A DNA stretch of 44,292 bases from Candidatus Geothermincola primus (GCA_015711725.1 JACVIX010000009.1:1-44292), one strand, 5' to 3'; counted from the stretch's first letter, positions 8,435-17,855 are shown. Notes: a model not told the origin generated them from the letters alone. A program made the numbers and translations.

Positions 8435-8835
8435 AGCCTCCACCTCCAGATTCTTAGAGCATCCACGCGTATCCTGAATATTTATTCCACCTTATTATCA
8501 CGGTCTCCTTCAAACGACAACGTCATAAATTTTACATAAATATCTTCCACAGGTCAAATAACCGAAGCTGTGAAGCGGCCTCCGTAAAACCGGGTCTTTG
8601 CAGACATGAATTATCCGACAAGTAATTTCATACCGTTTTCGCCTATATTTGCCTCATCCCTAATGCATTCCTTTGAACCAAAACGATATACGTCACTCCG
8701 GATTCAAATCCTTGCCGGTGAATGTATCTCCACGTATTCACCCGTGCGTAACCAGAAAGGTTAGATTTTCACAATTTCCCATCTCTCTCAATTTGGCCTA
8801 TTCCAGATAAGGTCAGCTGGTTGGATCGCTTTTAT
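8435..8835. other. Intergenic region without recognisable gene
   Basis: About 400 bases between the FAD oxidoreductase and the M23 peptidase, both on the minus strand. I see no open frame of note, no RNA gene and no clear terminator. It presumably carries the peptidase promoter. Confidence 0.4.
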
Positions 8836-10233
8836 TTATTTATAGGAAAGGAGTCTCCATAGGTTTAATGCGCTGTCGGCGGCCATCTCCGTTCCCACGC
8901 CTCTTCCCCCAGCATCCGCTCCTACAAGATAAAGCCCTTCGACTGGGGTTGTGTTCTGCGGCCTTTTCTCTCCAACCTGGAAGCGGTTCTGGGCAACCCC
9001 TATGACTTCCCCGGTCATGCGACCCGATATATCGGCGATATACTTCGAATTGGTGCGAATTTTCCAAACTATATGGTTCTCAATATCCGGGAAGAGACAC
9101 TTCATAGTGTATTCGATGCGATCGAGCACATCCTCGCAGATAGCGTTGGCTTGATCCAGGTTATCCAAGGAAGGCGGAACCAGTGATCCGGCAAGAACAA
9201 TCTGATGACCTGGGGGAGCTAAACCAGGATCCGCCGCTGAAGGCACCGGGACAAAAATACCAGTTTGCCTCTTCGCGATATCAGGGTCTTCCATGTTGGG
9301 GAAGTAATAAATCAGATGGGGTTTCACTACCTCTGCATCAAGAGCGTATTTCACGCTAACCGCCCCAAAGGAAAGGCGGAGACTGTCCACCATCTCCAAA
9401 TAATCCTGAGGAAAGTTCTCCCGCCCCGCGAGCTCAACGGTCTCCTTTACCCCCGTATTACTTATCACCAAATCCGCAGGGATGAATCCATCAGCCTCCA
9501 CCCCCACAGCTTTCCCTCTATCCACCACAATCCTCTCCACCGGCCTGTCATAATATATCTCTCCTCCCATTCTCTCCAGACATTTAAGGTAGTCGATGGG
9601 TATTGCTCGCATCGCTCCTATGGGGTAAGAGAGGTTGTGGTCTCGAATCTGCGCTGAGAGGCAGAGAACGAACTCGCCGGCGGAGGCCTGCCTGGTCGCT
9701 ATTACCAAGCACATGCCGGTGAAGCCCATGATCAATTTGAAAAACTGTTCATCTTGAACGAAACGGCCAACGTAGTCCTCAAGCGACACAGAATCTAGTT
9801 CTTTGAGCTCCTCTAAACTGCGAGGCCTCGTCACGTCTTCGAAGAAAGCCTTGGCGCCTTCCCAATTCTCCGGGAGCACGCCCAGTTCCTCAAATGTTCT
9901 ATTCAGCTCTTTTTCATCACCCATATCCTGACTTAGAATGGTGGACTTATCCCCTACGGTAAACTTCATTCCCGGTTCGAGGGAAACGAACTTGAGATCG
10001 CCACCCACTCTCCTGCTTATCTCGCCCAGTGGGCCCTTATCTCCCCTGGATATCCAATGAACTCCAGTGTCGTAGATATATCCCTCTCTCTCGAAGCTGG
10101 CTGTCTTTCCGCCAGGGAAAGGGTTACGTTCCAAGACGATTACTTTCGCTCCATCCCTAGCTAGCAATGCGGCAATCCCAGAACCTCCCACCCCAGTGCC
10201 TATCACTACTACCCTCTTCCCAGAGATTCCCAT
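8836..10233 (-). CDS. FAD-dependent oxidoreductase, phytoene desaturase/CrtISO type
   Basis: A 465-residue flavoprotein. The N-terminus VVVIGTGVGGSGIAALLARDGAKVIVLERN is split here by the Rossmann dinucleotide motif GTGVGGSG with the acidic end of strand 2 (LERN), then PFPGGKTAS and YDTGVHW as in carotenoid desaturase/isomerase proteins. The C-terminus GLYLVGADAGGRGVGTE closes the FAD site. A GGAGG ribosome site lies 10 bases before the ATG. No carotenoid genes (phytoene synthase, prenyltransferase) are near, so its substrate is unknown; this superfamily also includes retinol saturase-like and other amine or polyene oxidoreductases. It stands alone between two long gaps. Confidence 0.8.
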   Translation of the reverse strand: MGISGKRVVVIGTGVGGSGIAALLARDGAKVIVLERNPFPGGKTASFEREGYIYDTGVHWISRGDKGPLGEISRRVGGDLKFVSLEPGMKFTVGDKSTILSQDMGDEKELNRTFEELGVLPENWEGAKAFFEDVTRPRSLEELKELDSVSLEDYVGRFVQDEQFFKLIMGFTGMCLVIATRQASAGEFVLCLSAQIRDHNLSYPIGAMRAIPIDYLKCLERMGGEIYYDRPVERIVVDRGKAVGVEADGFIPADLVISNTGVKETVELAGRENFPQDYLEMVDSLRLSFGAVSVKYALDAEVVKPHLIYYFPNMEDPDIAKRQTGIFVPVPSAADPGLAPPGHQIVLAGSLVPPSLDNLDQANAICEDVLDRIEYTMKCLFPDIENHIVWKIRTNSKYIADISGRMTGEVIGVAQNRFQVGEKRPQNTTPVEGLYLVGADAGGRGVGTEMAADSALNLWRLLSYK

Positions 10234-11083
10234 TCCTAGGTTGCACCTCCCATATTTTAGCGCCGGTCAAAACCTCACATTCTTACAAGCTTTCTGCATT
10301 ATAAGATTTTTTGATGGATAATAGAAGCCCAAGATACCTTTGGGACCGTTGCATAATCCTATGCAACGTTTTCTACTCAGCACCTTGGGCCTTCTGGGAA
10401 AATAAAGGAAATCTGCACTCTTGTATATGTTCAAACTCCGAGACATTTTAATGTTATCACCCCCTCATTGGCTGTCAATAGGATTGGGCGGAAATTTAAC
10501 AAAATTGGCTTCTGATTACCAAAAATTGGCAATGAAAAACTCCTGGTAAAGCGGTTGACAATATTAATAATTACATTACGTAAAAAATATATTTATTTTC
10601 GCCGTTCTAACCCCGGTCGAAATGAAATATTCGAAATTGGACTCGCCAAATTTTTTCATCCCGTCCTGCCTCTCTAAGGCGTTTGTGATTTTTATGACAT
10701 ATTTGAATTAAACAGTGCTCTACCACGTTCTTAAGAAGAATCGCTATTCGAAATACGATTGATTACGGTGGTTAACTTTAGGCATCCTATAATTCCCATG
10801 TTGAAAACATTTGGAAAACCCATCATGCACTTTCATTACCGAACGCAAAGGAAATTCCAACTGCCGCCCAAAGCAAGTTATGCCAATTATGTCAATCTAA
10901 GAAAAGAAATTCCTCGCTGAAATATATGAAAAACGCTATACGCTACGGGTCGAAGTGGAGATCGACCTTGCGATAAGCGGAATTAGTGGATGGTATTAAT
11001 TGCGGAAGCAAATATTGCAATGTCTCCGAATATATAAGATTATTTATGGATAAATAAGGATTGTTATAAAGGAGCTGGTTTAC
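10234..11083. other. 850-base AT-rich divergent gap
   Basis: Separates the minus-strand FAD gene from plus-strand dapA. It holds the nested palindrome at 10327-10390. A 32-codon open stretch (10901-10999, reading EKKFLAEIYEKRYTLRVEVE and on) has protein-like composition but no start, so it may be a remnant. I find no RNA gene. A TTGACA at about 10555 lacks a good -10 partner. Confidence 0.4.
10327..10390. repeat. Nested inverted repeat
   Basis: Outer arms GCCCAAG (10327-10333) and CTTGGGC (10384-10390) enclose a perfect inner hairpin CGTTGCATA-ATCC-TATGCAACG (10347-10368), which is followed by TTTTCT. The inner part could act as a plus-strand terminator, but no plus-strand gene precedes it. 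A small palindromic element or operator is equally possible. Confidence 0.5.
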
Positions 11084-12001
11084 ATGGTCGCATGGAATGT
11101 GAAGGGCTGTATAATTCCCATAATCACTCCTTTCGATGACAGGGGAGAGATAGACGAACCAGCGTTAAGGAAACTGGTCAACTATCTGATCGAGGAACAA
11201 GCCGCCGATGGTATCATTCCCTGTGGAACTACTGGGGAATCCCCCACCTTAAGCCATGAAGAACACCATAGAGTTATCGAAATTGTCCATGATGAAGTCG
11301 CGGGGAGGGTCCCGGTCATCGCGGGGACAGGCTCCAACTGCACCAGGGAAGCCATTGAGATGACCCAAGCCGCGGAAAAGGTGGGAGTAGCGGCGAGCTT
11401 ACAGGTTGGACCTTACTACAATCGACCCAGCCAGGAGGGGCTCTATCAGCATTTCAAAGCCATAGCGGAGTCCACCTCCCTGCCTTTAATTCTTTACAAC
11501 ATTCCGGCAAGAACTGGGAGGAATATCGAGCCGGAGACGGTGATCAGACTAGCTGAAATCGACAATATAGTAGGCATCAAGGAAGCCTCTGGAAATATTC
11601 TTTCGGCCGGCACCATTATCAAAGGGACCCGGGAGAAAGGACTTGACTTTCATGTCTACTCTGGAGAGGACGCAGTTACCTTCATGATTCTATGTCTGGG
11701 GGGTAGTGGCTGCATCGCGGCGGTCGGACATGTTCTGGGCAAGGAGTTTTCCCAGATGTGCCGGCTGGTATGGGAGGGAAAGGTGGAAGAGGCAAGGGAG
11801 ATTCATTACCGGGTACTGCCGTTGGTAGAGGCGCTCTTCTGCGAACCCAACCCGACCGCCATAAAGCAAGCGTTGAAGTGGATGGGTCAACCTGCTGGTA
11901 CTCTGCGTCTTCCCTTAACCCAACTCTCCCCTAATGGTATGCAAATATTACGCACCGCCATGGTCAGATTGGGCAAAGCCGCTGAGGCGGACTGCGTATG
12001 A
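11084..12001 (+). CDS. dapA: 4-hydroxy-tetrahydrodipicolinate synthase
   Basis: Condenses pyruvate with aspartate semialdehyde, first step to lysine and meso-diaminopimelate for cell wall. The 305-residue barrel has CGTTGES (about 47-53), the catalytic tyrosine Y138 in LYNIPARTG, and the Schiff-base lysine K166 in GIKEASGN. The ATG is preceded by AAAGGAG. No other dap gene is adjacent. Members of this family can instead act on other 2-oxo acids (e.g. N-acetylneuraminate lyase), but the RTG arginine and tyrosine triad favour DapA. A small hairpin AACCC-CACC-GGGTT sits at the stop codon and a second imperfect inverted repeat lies at 12043-12094; neither has a T-run. Confidence 0.92.
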   Translation: MVAWNVKGCIIPIITPFDDRGEIDEPALRKLVNYLIEEQAADGIIPCGTTGESPTLSHEEHHRVIEIVHDEVAGRVPVIAGTGSNCTREAIEMTQAAEKVGVAASLQVGPYYNRPSQEGLYQHFKAIAESTSLPLILYNIPARTGRNIEPETVIRLAEIDNIVGIKEASGNILSAGTIIKGTREKGLDFHVYSGEDAVTFMILCLGGSGCIAAVGHVLGKEFSQMCRLVWEGKVEEAREIHYRVLPLVEALFCEPNPTAIKQALKWMGQPAGTLRLPLTQLSPNGMQILRTAMVRLGKAAEADCV

Positions 12002-12042
12002 ACCCCACCGGGTTAGGAAAAGGCTCCCCTCATACAACGCCA

Positions 12043-12094
12043 AAGGCCGAAGGGCAGATCATATCAAACATATGAAAATTGCCCATCAAGCCTT
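12043..12094. repeat. Imperfect inverted repeat after dapA
   Basis: AAGGC (12043-12047) pairs with GCCTT (12090-12094) and GGGCA (12052-12056) with TGCCC (12080-12084), with CATAT/ATATG closer to the centre. It could fold in the mRNA between dapA and the small His-rich gene. It lacks a T-run, so it is not a classical terminator. Confidence 0.35.
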
Positions 12095-12165
12095 AAAATG
12101 GATGTAGAAGACCGTTTGACCATGTCGTAGCGTTACAAACCGAATAAAATGAGGTGAGAAAGACA

Positions 12166-12444
12166 ATGTGCAGGGAAGGCGTGGACCTTATGACAATCAA
12201 GATATCTCTTAAGCATACGGCGGACAGGCTCATAAAAGAAGAGGAACATCTCCGACATTGGGCTGCTCTAACCGCCAATATCAACCTGGAAAGCGTAGCG
12301 GAAAAGTTACGTCAAAGCCACCACGGAATCGAGGGAATTGTAGGAAAGATCCAATCCGCCATCGATGAACTGGTTGAGTTGCAAACTCACGGTCACCTTC
12401 ACCACCACAGCGAGGGTGGTGGTGTAACCATTACCCCGGTCTAA
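12166..12444 (+). CDS. Small His-rich hypothetical protein
   Basis: About 92 residues, mostly predicted helix (LKHTADRLIKEEEHLRHWAA and onward), ending in a metal-binding looking tail THGHLHHHSEGGG. I do not recognise a family. The frame opens with GTG at 12154; the ATG at 12166 has GAGGTGA about 10 bases upstream and is the better start, while an inner ATG (12190) is also possible. It lies 28 bases before the response-regulator gene, so the two are probably co-transcribed. The codons for the HHH and GGGV tail form a hairpin (CACCACCAC/GTGGTGGTG), which could also influence transcription into the next gene. Confidence 0.6.
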   Translation: MCREGVDLMTIKISLKHTADRLIKEEEHLRHWAALTANINLESVAEKLRQSHHGIEGIVGKIQSAIDELVELQTHGHLHHHSEGGGVTITPV

Positions 12445-12471
12445 CTTTTTTATTTTCTGAGTGAAATATCC

Positions 12472-12843
12472 ATGGCAAGGATTCTCATAATAGAAGATGA
12501 GGAGAAGATTAGAAACATCCTTGCCATTTCTTTGGGCCTTGAGGGTCATGATGTGGAAACCTCGCCAAACGGGGAGGAAGGGCTAAGAAAGATGGGCTCC
12601 TTCGCCCCCCAGATTCTGGTTCTGGATTATAAACTCCCCGATTATGAGGGAAGCGAACTTCTCTCCGAGATAAGGCACTTTTATAAAAGACGAAATCTTC
12701 CAACCATCCCTATAATACTTCTAACGGGATTGGATAAAGATGAACTAGAATTAGGAGAAGAATATTTCCAAGAGGTCTATTTTGTCCCTAAGCCTTTCGA
12801 GAACCAAGCTCTCGTCGAGCTCATAAGAAAAATTTTATCCTAA
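12472..12843 (+). CDS. Single-domain response regulator (CheY-like receiver)
   Basis: A 123-residue receiver domain with no output domain. The acidic pair is IEDEE near residue 8, the phospho-acceptor aspartate is in LVLDYKLPD (about residue 52), the conserved threonine in ILLTG, and the lysine in VPKPF. It must act through protein contact, as CheY or Spo0F do. No histidine kinase is nearby, so its partner is elsewhere. The upstream neighbour is the small His-rich protein. The ribosome site is weak (GAGTGAA). Confidence 0.88.
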   Translation: MARILIIEDEEKIRNILAISLGLEGHDVETSPNGEEGLRKMGSFAPQILVLDYKLPDYEGSELLSEIRHFYKRRNLPTIPIILLTGLDKDELELGEEYFQEVYFVPKPFENQALVELIRKILS

Positions 12844-13003
12844 CAGTTCAACGCTTACATCAGCCTCAAGGAATTAAACGAAAGCCCTTATTCTAGCCGA
12901 TAGAGTAGGCATCATCTGAAATTTAGAGATGCGCTTGAAGGGAAACGCTTCAAGCGGACACGAGGCGATTTATCTTCCTCGCTATACCATTGCGTAGTTC
13001 CAA

Positions 13004-13252
13004 TTATCCCCCCGCCAAAGGTGGAAAAAAGGAGATAACATCTCCTTCCTTTAGCCTCGTCCTTTTGCCCCTCAAATGGGCGATGTTTCTTCCATTTACC
13101 AGGATAGTGCAGTAAGCCATCTCACTTCTTATCTCGGGGCCATACTTCCTGTAGATCTCCTCAAGCACTTCCTGGACGTTGGAGGCTTCCGTTTTAAATC
13201 CCTTTTCGCCAGCAACCTTCCTAATGGTCGCAAATAGTTTTACCTCGACCAT
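13004..13252 (-). CDS. MoaD/ThiS-family ubiquitin-like sulfur carrier
   Basis: An 82-residue beta-grasp protein ending in PPLAGG; the terminal Gly-Gly is the site that receives sulfur as thiocarboxylate. MoaD-type carriers donate sulfur for molybdopterin. It lies 77 bases downstream of the aldehyde ferredoxin oxidoreductase gene on the same strand, and that enzyme needs a tungsto- or molybdopterin, so a MoaD-like role is more likely than ThiS. A longer frame begins at a TTG (13294), but family members start MVEVKLFATIR, i.e. the ATG at 13252, even though its GAGG is very close. Confidence 0.85.
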   Translation of the reverse strand: MVEVKLFATIRKVAGEKGFKTEASNVQEVLEEIYRKYGPEIRSEMAYCTILVNGRNIAHLRGKRTRLKEGDVISFFPPLAGG

Positions 13253-13329
13253 GGCCTCAAATGTATCATTCGTATCCTCCTCTGGCGACCTCAAACGACG
13301 GCAAGAGGTACTTGGTTAACTCACTGAAT

Positions 13330-15234
13330 CTATCTTTCTATCTTCAATCTTTTAAGGGTCTTATCGGTAGGGCGACCTTCCTGGTCCCACCCTCTTATCT
13401 TGTAATAAGTGGGGAGCATCTCCGCGAGACGAACCCGTGAATTTGGCTCCTCCGATCTCTGAAGCTCCTCCGTCAATCTCTCGGGAAGCGAGTCGTCCTT
13501 AGCGGCAAATCCCTCCCTGACATTGAAGAGCTTGTCTATGTTGTAAGATCTCTGACCTAACTCAATGAACTTGCCCATGGTGAAATTGGTTCCGGTGCAC
13601 TGCGCATGGGCTTTTACCTGGGGAAACATCATAAAAGGAGGTTTTACGGGAATAGTCCAGGAGGGCATGGAAAGGGATTTACCCAATAAATTCCCGCTAT
13701 ACAAAAACCCTAGGCTCAACATCTTAGCCACCAAAGCCGAACGAGCATTGAGCTCCAGCAGTTTAGGCATAAGCATGGTGAAAATGGTGAAGTTACAACA
13801 TCCCAGAGTGCTTACGGCTTCCAGCATGGTCTGATTCATCACCACTAAGCCTGGCTTTCCCCTGGTGGTCAAAGGGTCAACAGTAATGGGGCCGTTCGCC
13901 TCTAAATACACCACATAACCTCCTTGGAGGTGACATCCGCCGCGACAAGATACTGCATAGCCCAGGCCATGTCCCACTGCTCCCCGGGGCTCATAAGAAG
14001 GTATCTCCAAACCTTTGGAGTGAATGGCGAATTCTTTCCCCCCGTACTTCTGGGAAAGGAACCTTACCCCTTCAGCCATATCCTCGCCCAGACCTCTGCG
14101 ATACGCAATGTCTTCGATAGCTTGGGGGATGTTATCTATCTTCCCGAAGGCGAGTTCAGTCTTGAGGAGCCCCTTCTCTCCGGCTTCCATAACAAAACCA
14201 AGAACGTTTCCCAAGCTGATAGTGTCCAAGCCCAGCAGATCGGCCTGATAGTTGAACTCGCAAATTGCCTTGAGGTCTGAGTTCAAAATGTTGGGGCCCA
14301 GCATGCCCAACGTCTCATATTCCGGGCCCTTTACTTTCTTCCCTTGAACCTCCACCTGCCGGCCACAAGCGATCACACAACCGTAGCATGCGGTGTTCTT
14401 GACCAGATATTTTTCCGCCAGAGACTCCCCGCTGACCTTTTCGGTCTCTTCCCAAGTGCCATATTTAAAATTTCTGGTGGGCATGGTGAAGGTAGCATTG
14501 CATATATTAATAAAGGACGCGGTACCGTAACTAGGTAACTGCTGACTGGTGGCAGGATGAGCCTTGAGCACCTCCCGCCATGCCTTGCAGGTCTCGCGAT
14601 AGGCTTCTTCATCGGGGATATAGGGCTTCATCTTCCCTCCAGCGATCACCGCTTTAAGGTTTTTACTCCCCATTACCGCTCCTACACCTGCTCTTCCGTT
14701 TACCCGCTCCTGCGAGACTATGCAAGCGAACTTGACTAAATTTTCGCCAGCCGGTCCAATCACCAATTTGCCCATTTCTTTAGGTAGCTTCTCCTGGGTC
14801 TCATGGGTATCCAAACCCCACAGCTCCTTGGCATCCTCGATTGACACCTCATCCTCGGTAATTTTTAAATAAACCGGCTTGGGAGCCTTTCCCCTGACAA
14901 TCAAAGCGTCGTATCCCGCTCTCTTCAGATGTACGCCAAAGTTGCCCCCGCTGTTGGAGTTAACTATGGCCCCCGTTAAAGGAGATTTAGTGGTGATATT
15001 AACCCTATTAGTGCTGGGGGCTCCCGTTCCCGTCATGGGAGCGGTGGTAACGATCATGATGTTATCCGGGCTCAACGGATCCACCCCCGGAGGGAGCAGG
15101 TCGTATAAAAGGCGAGTTCCCAACCCTTTGTTGCCCACATAAAGCTCCCTGATCCTTCTGGAAACCGGATACAGCCTTCTCTCACCGTTGCTGAGATTAA
15201 CCTCTAATACTCTTCCCATATAGCCGCCTAACAT
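13330..15234 (-). CDS. aor: Aldehyde ferredoxin oxidoreductase (tungsten/molybdopterin)
   Basis: Oxidises aldehydes to carboxylic acids and passes electrons to ferredoxin; oxygen-sensitive and typical of anaerobes. The 634 residues begin GGYMGRVLEVNLSNGE as in AOR N-terminal domains and contain GRAGVGAVMGSKNLKA. The [4Fe-4S] ligands are three cysteines in CYGCVIACGR (about 282-290) and a fourth in TLGCCNF (about 478). The cofactor motif is in LGLDTISLG. A strong GGAGG precedes the ATG. Subclass (AOR, FOR, GAPOR) is not settled; length and motifs fit general AOR. It pairs with the downstream MoaD-like gene. Confidence 0.93.
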   Translation of the reverse strand: MLGGYMGRVLEVNLSNGERRLYPVSRRIRELYVGNKGLGTRLLYDLLPPGVDPLSPDNIMIVTTAPMTGTGAPSTNRVNITTKSPLTGAIVNSNSGGNFGVHLKRAGYDALIVRGKAPKPVYLKITEDEVSIEDAKELWGLDTHETQEKLPKEMGKLVIGPAGENLVKFACIVSQERVNGRAGVGAVMGSKNLKAVIAGGKMKPYIPDEEAYRETCKAWREVLKAHPATSQQLPSYGTASFINICNATFTMPTRNFKYGTWEETEKVSGESLAEKYLVKNTACYGCVIACGRQVEVQGKKVKGPEYETLGMLGPNILNSDLKAICEFNYQADLLGLDTISLGNVLGFVMEAGEKGLLKTELAFGKIDNIPQAIEDIAYRRGLGEDMAEGVRFLSQKYGGKEFAIHSKGLEIPSYEPRGAVGHGLGYAVSCRGGCHLQGGYVVYLEANGPITVDPLTTRGKPGLVVMNQTMLEAVSTLGCCNFTIFTMLMPKLLELNARSALVAKMLSLGFLYSGNLLGKSLSMPSWTIPVKPPFMMFPQVKAHAQCTGTNFTMGKFIELGQRSYNIDKLFNVREGFAAKDDSLPERLTEELQRSEEPNSRVRLAEMLPTYYKIRGWDQEGRPTDKTLKRLKIER

Positions 15235-15689
15235 CTCATCCTCCTTCCCTTGTTTATCCGGTTGGTAGTTTGTCGCTTTCTACTTAAATTACCCTGTGTG
15301 CCATCGTCGCGAATACCCCCTAATTTCTTAAGTATTATAACCTTTTTTTCGAAAAATATATAAACACCTATGCAACGTAAACAAGAGATGGATGGGAGTG
15401 ATATCGTACCTTATTATCTAGGTCCAATCTGAGTAGATAATCCAAAGAAATACATAGGATAAAATATTTCTAATCTGTTAGGAATTAAAAAAGAACTGTT
15501 ATTTAAGCGGCGCCAAGCTGGGGAAGTGCGCGGCATTAGGAAGTAGATGACCGATTTTAGTAGAATAATAGTAAAGGCGAGTGAAGGGGAGCGCGCTCGA
15601 ATAGTGGTCCCGCTATGGCTTGCTGGAGGGAATAACGGCCCCTTGTCATTTTTATAAGTGGCAAAATTATGACCTTCTGAGGAGGAGCA
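15235..15689. other. Divergent gap between aor and the HD-GYP gene, with paired repeats
   Basis: Two perfect inverted repeats could fold in a plus-strand leader: ATTATCTA (15413-15420) with TAGATAAT (15434-15441), and AGAAATA (15446-15452) with TATTTCT (15465-15471). I looked for a c-di-GMP riboswitch because the next gene is a likely c-di-GMP phosphodiesterase, but did not see the GEMM core. A short frame lies at 15547-15657. Confidence 0.4.
15547..15657 (+). CDS. Possible 36-residue small protein or leader peptide
   Basis: ATG with AGGAAG just upstream, reading MTDFSRIIVKASEGERARIV and ending 32 bases before the TTG of the HD-GYP gene. The composition looks protein-like, but it is short and has no family I recognise. 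It could be a leader peptide of the following gene or chance. Confidence 0.3.
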   Translation: MTDFSRIIVKASEGERARIVVPLWLAGGNNGPLSFL

Positions 15690-17855
15690 TTGGAATTCAG
15701 GCAGCGCATGCTGTTCATCAGCAGAACGACACGGGCTTTGGCTTGGTTTTATATATTCATTGAATATTGGTTCGTTCGCCAAAACCTCAACAACAAGGCC
15801 TTGGCGCCCCTGGTATTAATAGGGACGCTATTTTTTATCTCGACACAAATTTACCTGAACCGCATCCCGGAGGAACGATTCCACAAACCTCTGCGGATCA
15901 TCACGCTAGGGGAGATCGCACTTATCTGCGCGTTTATCTACTTTACCCCTCTGAAAACGGAATCGAGCACGATCCCCGGGCTCCCCTATCTCTTCTTCCT
16001 TCCCTGTTTTACCATGGCGCTATGGTACGGGGTAAAAGAAGGAATGGTCTACACACTAATCTCCATCGTCTCCTACGCTACCATTATGTTCGCTTCTAAC
16101 AGAATAGGCACTCAGAATCCAGGAGAGCAGCTGATAGCCCCCATGTCCATAACCTTCCTGATCACCTGGATTTCGGGTTTTATGGCGGAGACTCGCGAAT
16201 ATGAACGCAGGGAGAGAAGAAGGAGAACTGTGGAGCTTACCACCCTTTCCGGCTTCGCCACCCTATTCGACTCCACCCTGAAGGAAAAGCACGTATATAA
16301 AAGCCTGGTGGACGCGGTATCCCGCACCATCACCTGCGACGTGGTGACAGTTTTCGCCTTTGAGCCAGGGGGCGAATACCTGAGCGTCGCCTCTTCCTAC
16401 AATATGAACGAACTGGAGGCTTCGATTCGCATCCCCCGCGATTACGGACTGGTAGGCCTGGTTCTTGAAAGTGGAGAAGCAAAGATGATCGAAGACACCG
16501 ATCTGGAGCCGAGGTTCCGCCAAATGTTGGAGACCCGTCGCATCAGATCCGCCATATACGCTCCTATTAAATGGAGGGACGAAGCCTACGGGGTGATAAC
16601 CGTGGGCAGCGTGATAAGAAACAACTTCAACCACTTCGATCTTAACCTTCTAAACTCCCTCGCTGTGCAAGCCGCCGTGGCTATCCACAACGCGCGCCTT
16701 TACGCAGACCTGGAAGATCGTATTGGAGAGCTCCACGCCATCTTCGAGATAGATAAGGCTATCACTTCAGCCATCGAGTTGGAGACGGTGTTACAACAGA
16801 TCGTTCAGATGAGCATCGGGCTTTTCGACGCCAAGATTTCCTCGCTGATGCTCTACGATGAGGAAAGCCAGGAACTAGTTATCGCGGCGGCACATGGTCT
16901 CTCCGAGGAATATATTAAGAAGGGCAATATCAAATATGGGGAAAGCATCGCTGGGAGGGTAATAAAGGAAGGGAGGCCTATAGCGGTATACGACCTTGCC
17001 AGTGACCCCCGTCATATATACGCAGATTACGTGAAGAAGGAAGGGCTCTGCTCATTGCTATCCGTGCCCCTGAGCCTGAAAGACAGAATTATCGGAGTGC
17101 TTAATATCTACACTGACGAGCCCCATATGTTCACAACACATGAGATAAACCTTTTCACCAGTTTGGCCAGCCAGGCAGCCATAGCCATCGAGAACGCCCG
17201 ACTCTTCGAAAGCCTGGAGGAAATCTACCTAGATGTCATCACCGCACTTGCGTCCGCCATCGACGCCAGAGATCCATACACCCATGGTCATTCCCACCGC
17301 GTAAACGAGTACGCGATCATGATCGCCGAGGAAATGGGTATGTCCGCTAGCGAGATAGACATCATTCGCAATGCCAGCATCCTACATGACGTGGGAAAGA
17401 TCGGCATTAGAGAAGAGATTCTGAAAAAACCAGGGAGACTTACGGAAGACGAAAAACTGGAGATGCAGTATCATCCCTATATCGGCACCAAGATTCTTCA
17501 GTCGGTAAAACTCCTGGAACCAGTGTTGCCTCTTGTCTATTATCACCAAGAAAGATATGACGGCAGTGGGTACCCTGAGGGCCTGAAGGGTGAAGAAATT
17601 CCGCTGGGAGCGCGAATCATAGCCGTTTGCGACGCCTTCGAGGCCATGACCTCAGATCGACCCTATAGGAAAGCCTTGCATCCCGCGGAAGCCATAGAGG
17701 AGTTAAAGAGAGAATCAGGCCACCAGTTCGATCCCAAGATCGTAGAGGTCTTCATAAGTTTAGTGGAAAAAGGCGCGATCGACCTCGAATCTATTTATCG
17801 GCAACAAAGGCAGGCGGCGGAAGAACTTTCCAAGGACGCCACTCTGAATATCTAA
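15690..17855 (+). CDS. Membrane GAF-GAF-HD-GYP protein, likely cyclic-di-GMP phosphodiesterase
   Basis: A 721-residue sensor. About six hydrophobic segments fill residues 10-165 (for example LVLIGTLFFISTQIYL and MSITFLITWISGFMA). Two GAF domains follow (about 190-335 and 350-505). The C-terminal HD-GYP domain has ILHDVGKIGI (about 565) and YHQERYDGSGYPEGL (about 620), plus CDAFEAMTSDRPYR. In the usual HHExxDGxGYP signature the second H is Q here; the metal-binding HD pair is intact. HD-GYP proteins hydrolyse c-di-GMP to pGpG or GMP. The start is a TTG with AGGAGG just upstream. A hairpin terminator follows at 18003-18028. Confidence 0.9.
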   Translation: MEFRQRMLFISRTTRALAWFYIFIEYWFVRQNLNNKALAPLVLIGTLFFISTQIYLNRIPEERFHKPLRIITLGEIALICAFIYFTPLKTESSTIPGLPYLFFLPCFTMALWYGVKEGMVYTLISIVSYATIMFASNRIGTQNPGEQLIAPMSITFLITWISGFMAETREYERRERRRRTVELTTLSGFATLFDSTLKEKHVYKSLVDAVSRTITCDVVTVFAFEPGGEYLSVASSYNMNELEASIRIPRDYGLVGLVLESGEAKMIEDTDLEPRFRQMLETRRIRSAIYAPIKWRDEAYGVITVGSVIRNNFNHFDLNLLNSLAVQAAVAIHNARLYADLEDRIGELHAIFEIDKAITSAIELETVLQQIVQMSIGLFDAKISSLMLYDEESQELVIAAAHGLSEEYIKKGNIKYGESIAGRVIKEGRPIAVYDLASDPRHIYADYVKKEGLCSLLSVPLSLKDRIIGVLNIYTDEPHMFTTHEINLFTSLASQAAIAIENARLFESLEEIYLDVITALASAIDARDPYTHGHSHRVNEYAIMIAEEMGMSASEIDIIRNASILHDVGKIGIREEILKKPGRLTEDEKLEMQYHPYIGTKILQSVKLLEPVLPLVYYHQERYDGSGYPEGLKGEEIPLGARIIAVCDAFEAMTSDRPYRKALHPAEAIEELKRESGHQFDPKIVEVFISLVEKGAIDLESIYRQQRQAAEELSKDATLNI

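Noticed and set aside
12401-12433. Strong hairpin CACCACCAC/GTGGTGGTG considered as a terminator
   Set aside because: It lies in coding sequence (HHH and GGG codons) and the T-run is more than 15 bases away; kept only as a remark on the small gene.
15235-15689. c-di-GMP riboswitch before the HD-GYP gene
   Set aside because: The GEMM core sequences are not visible on the plus strand.
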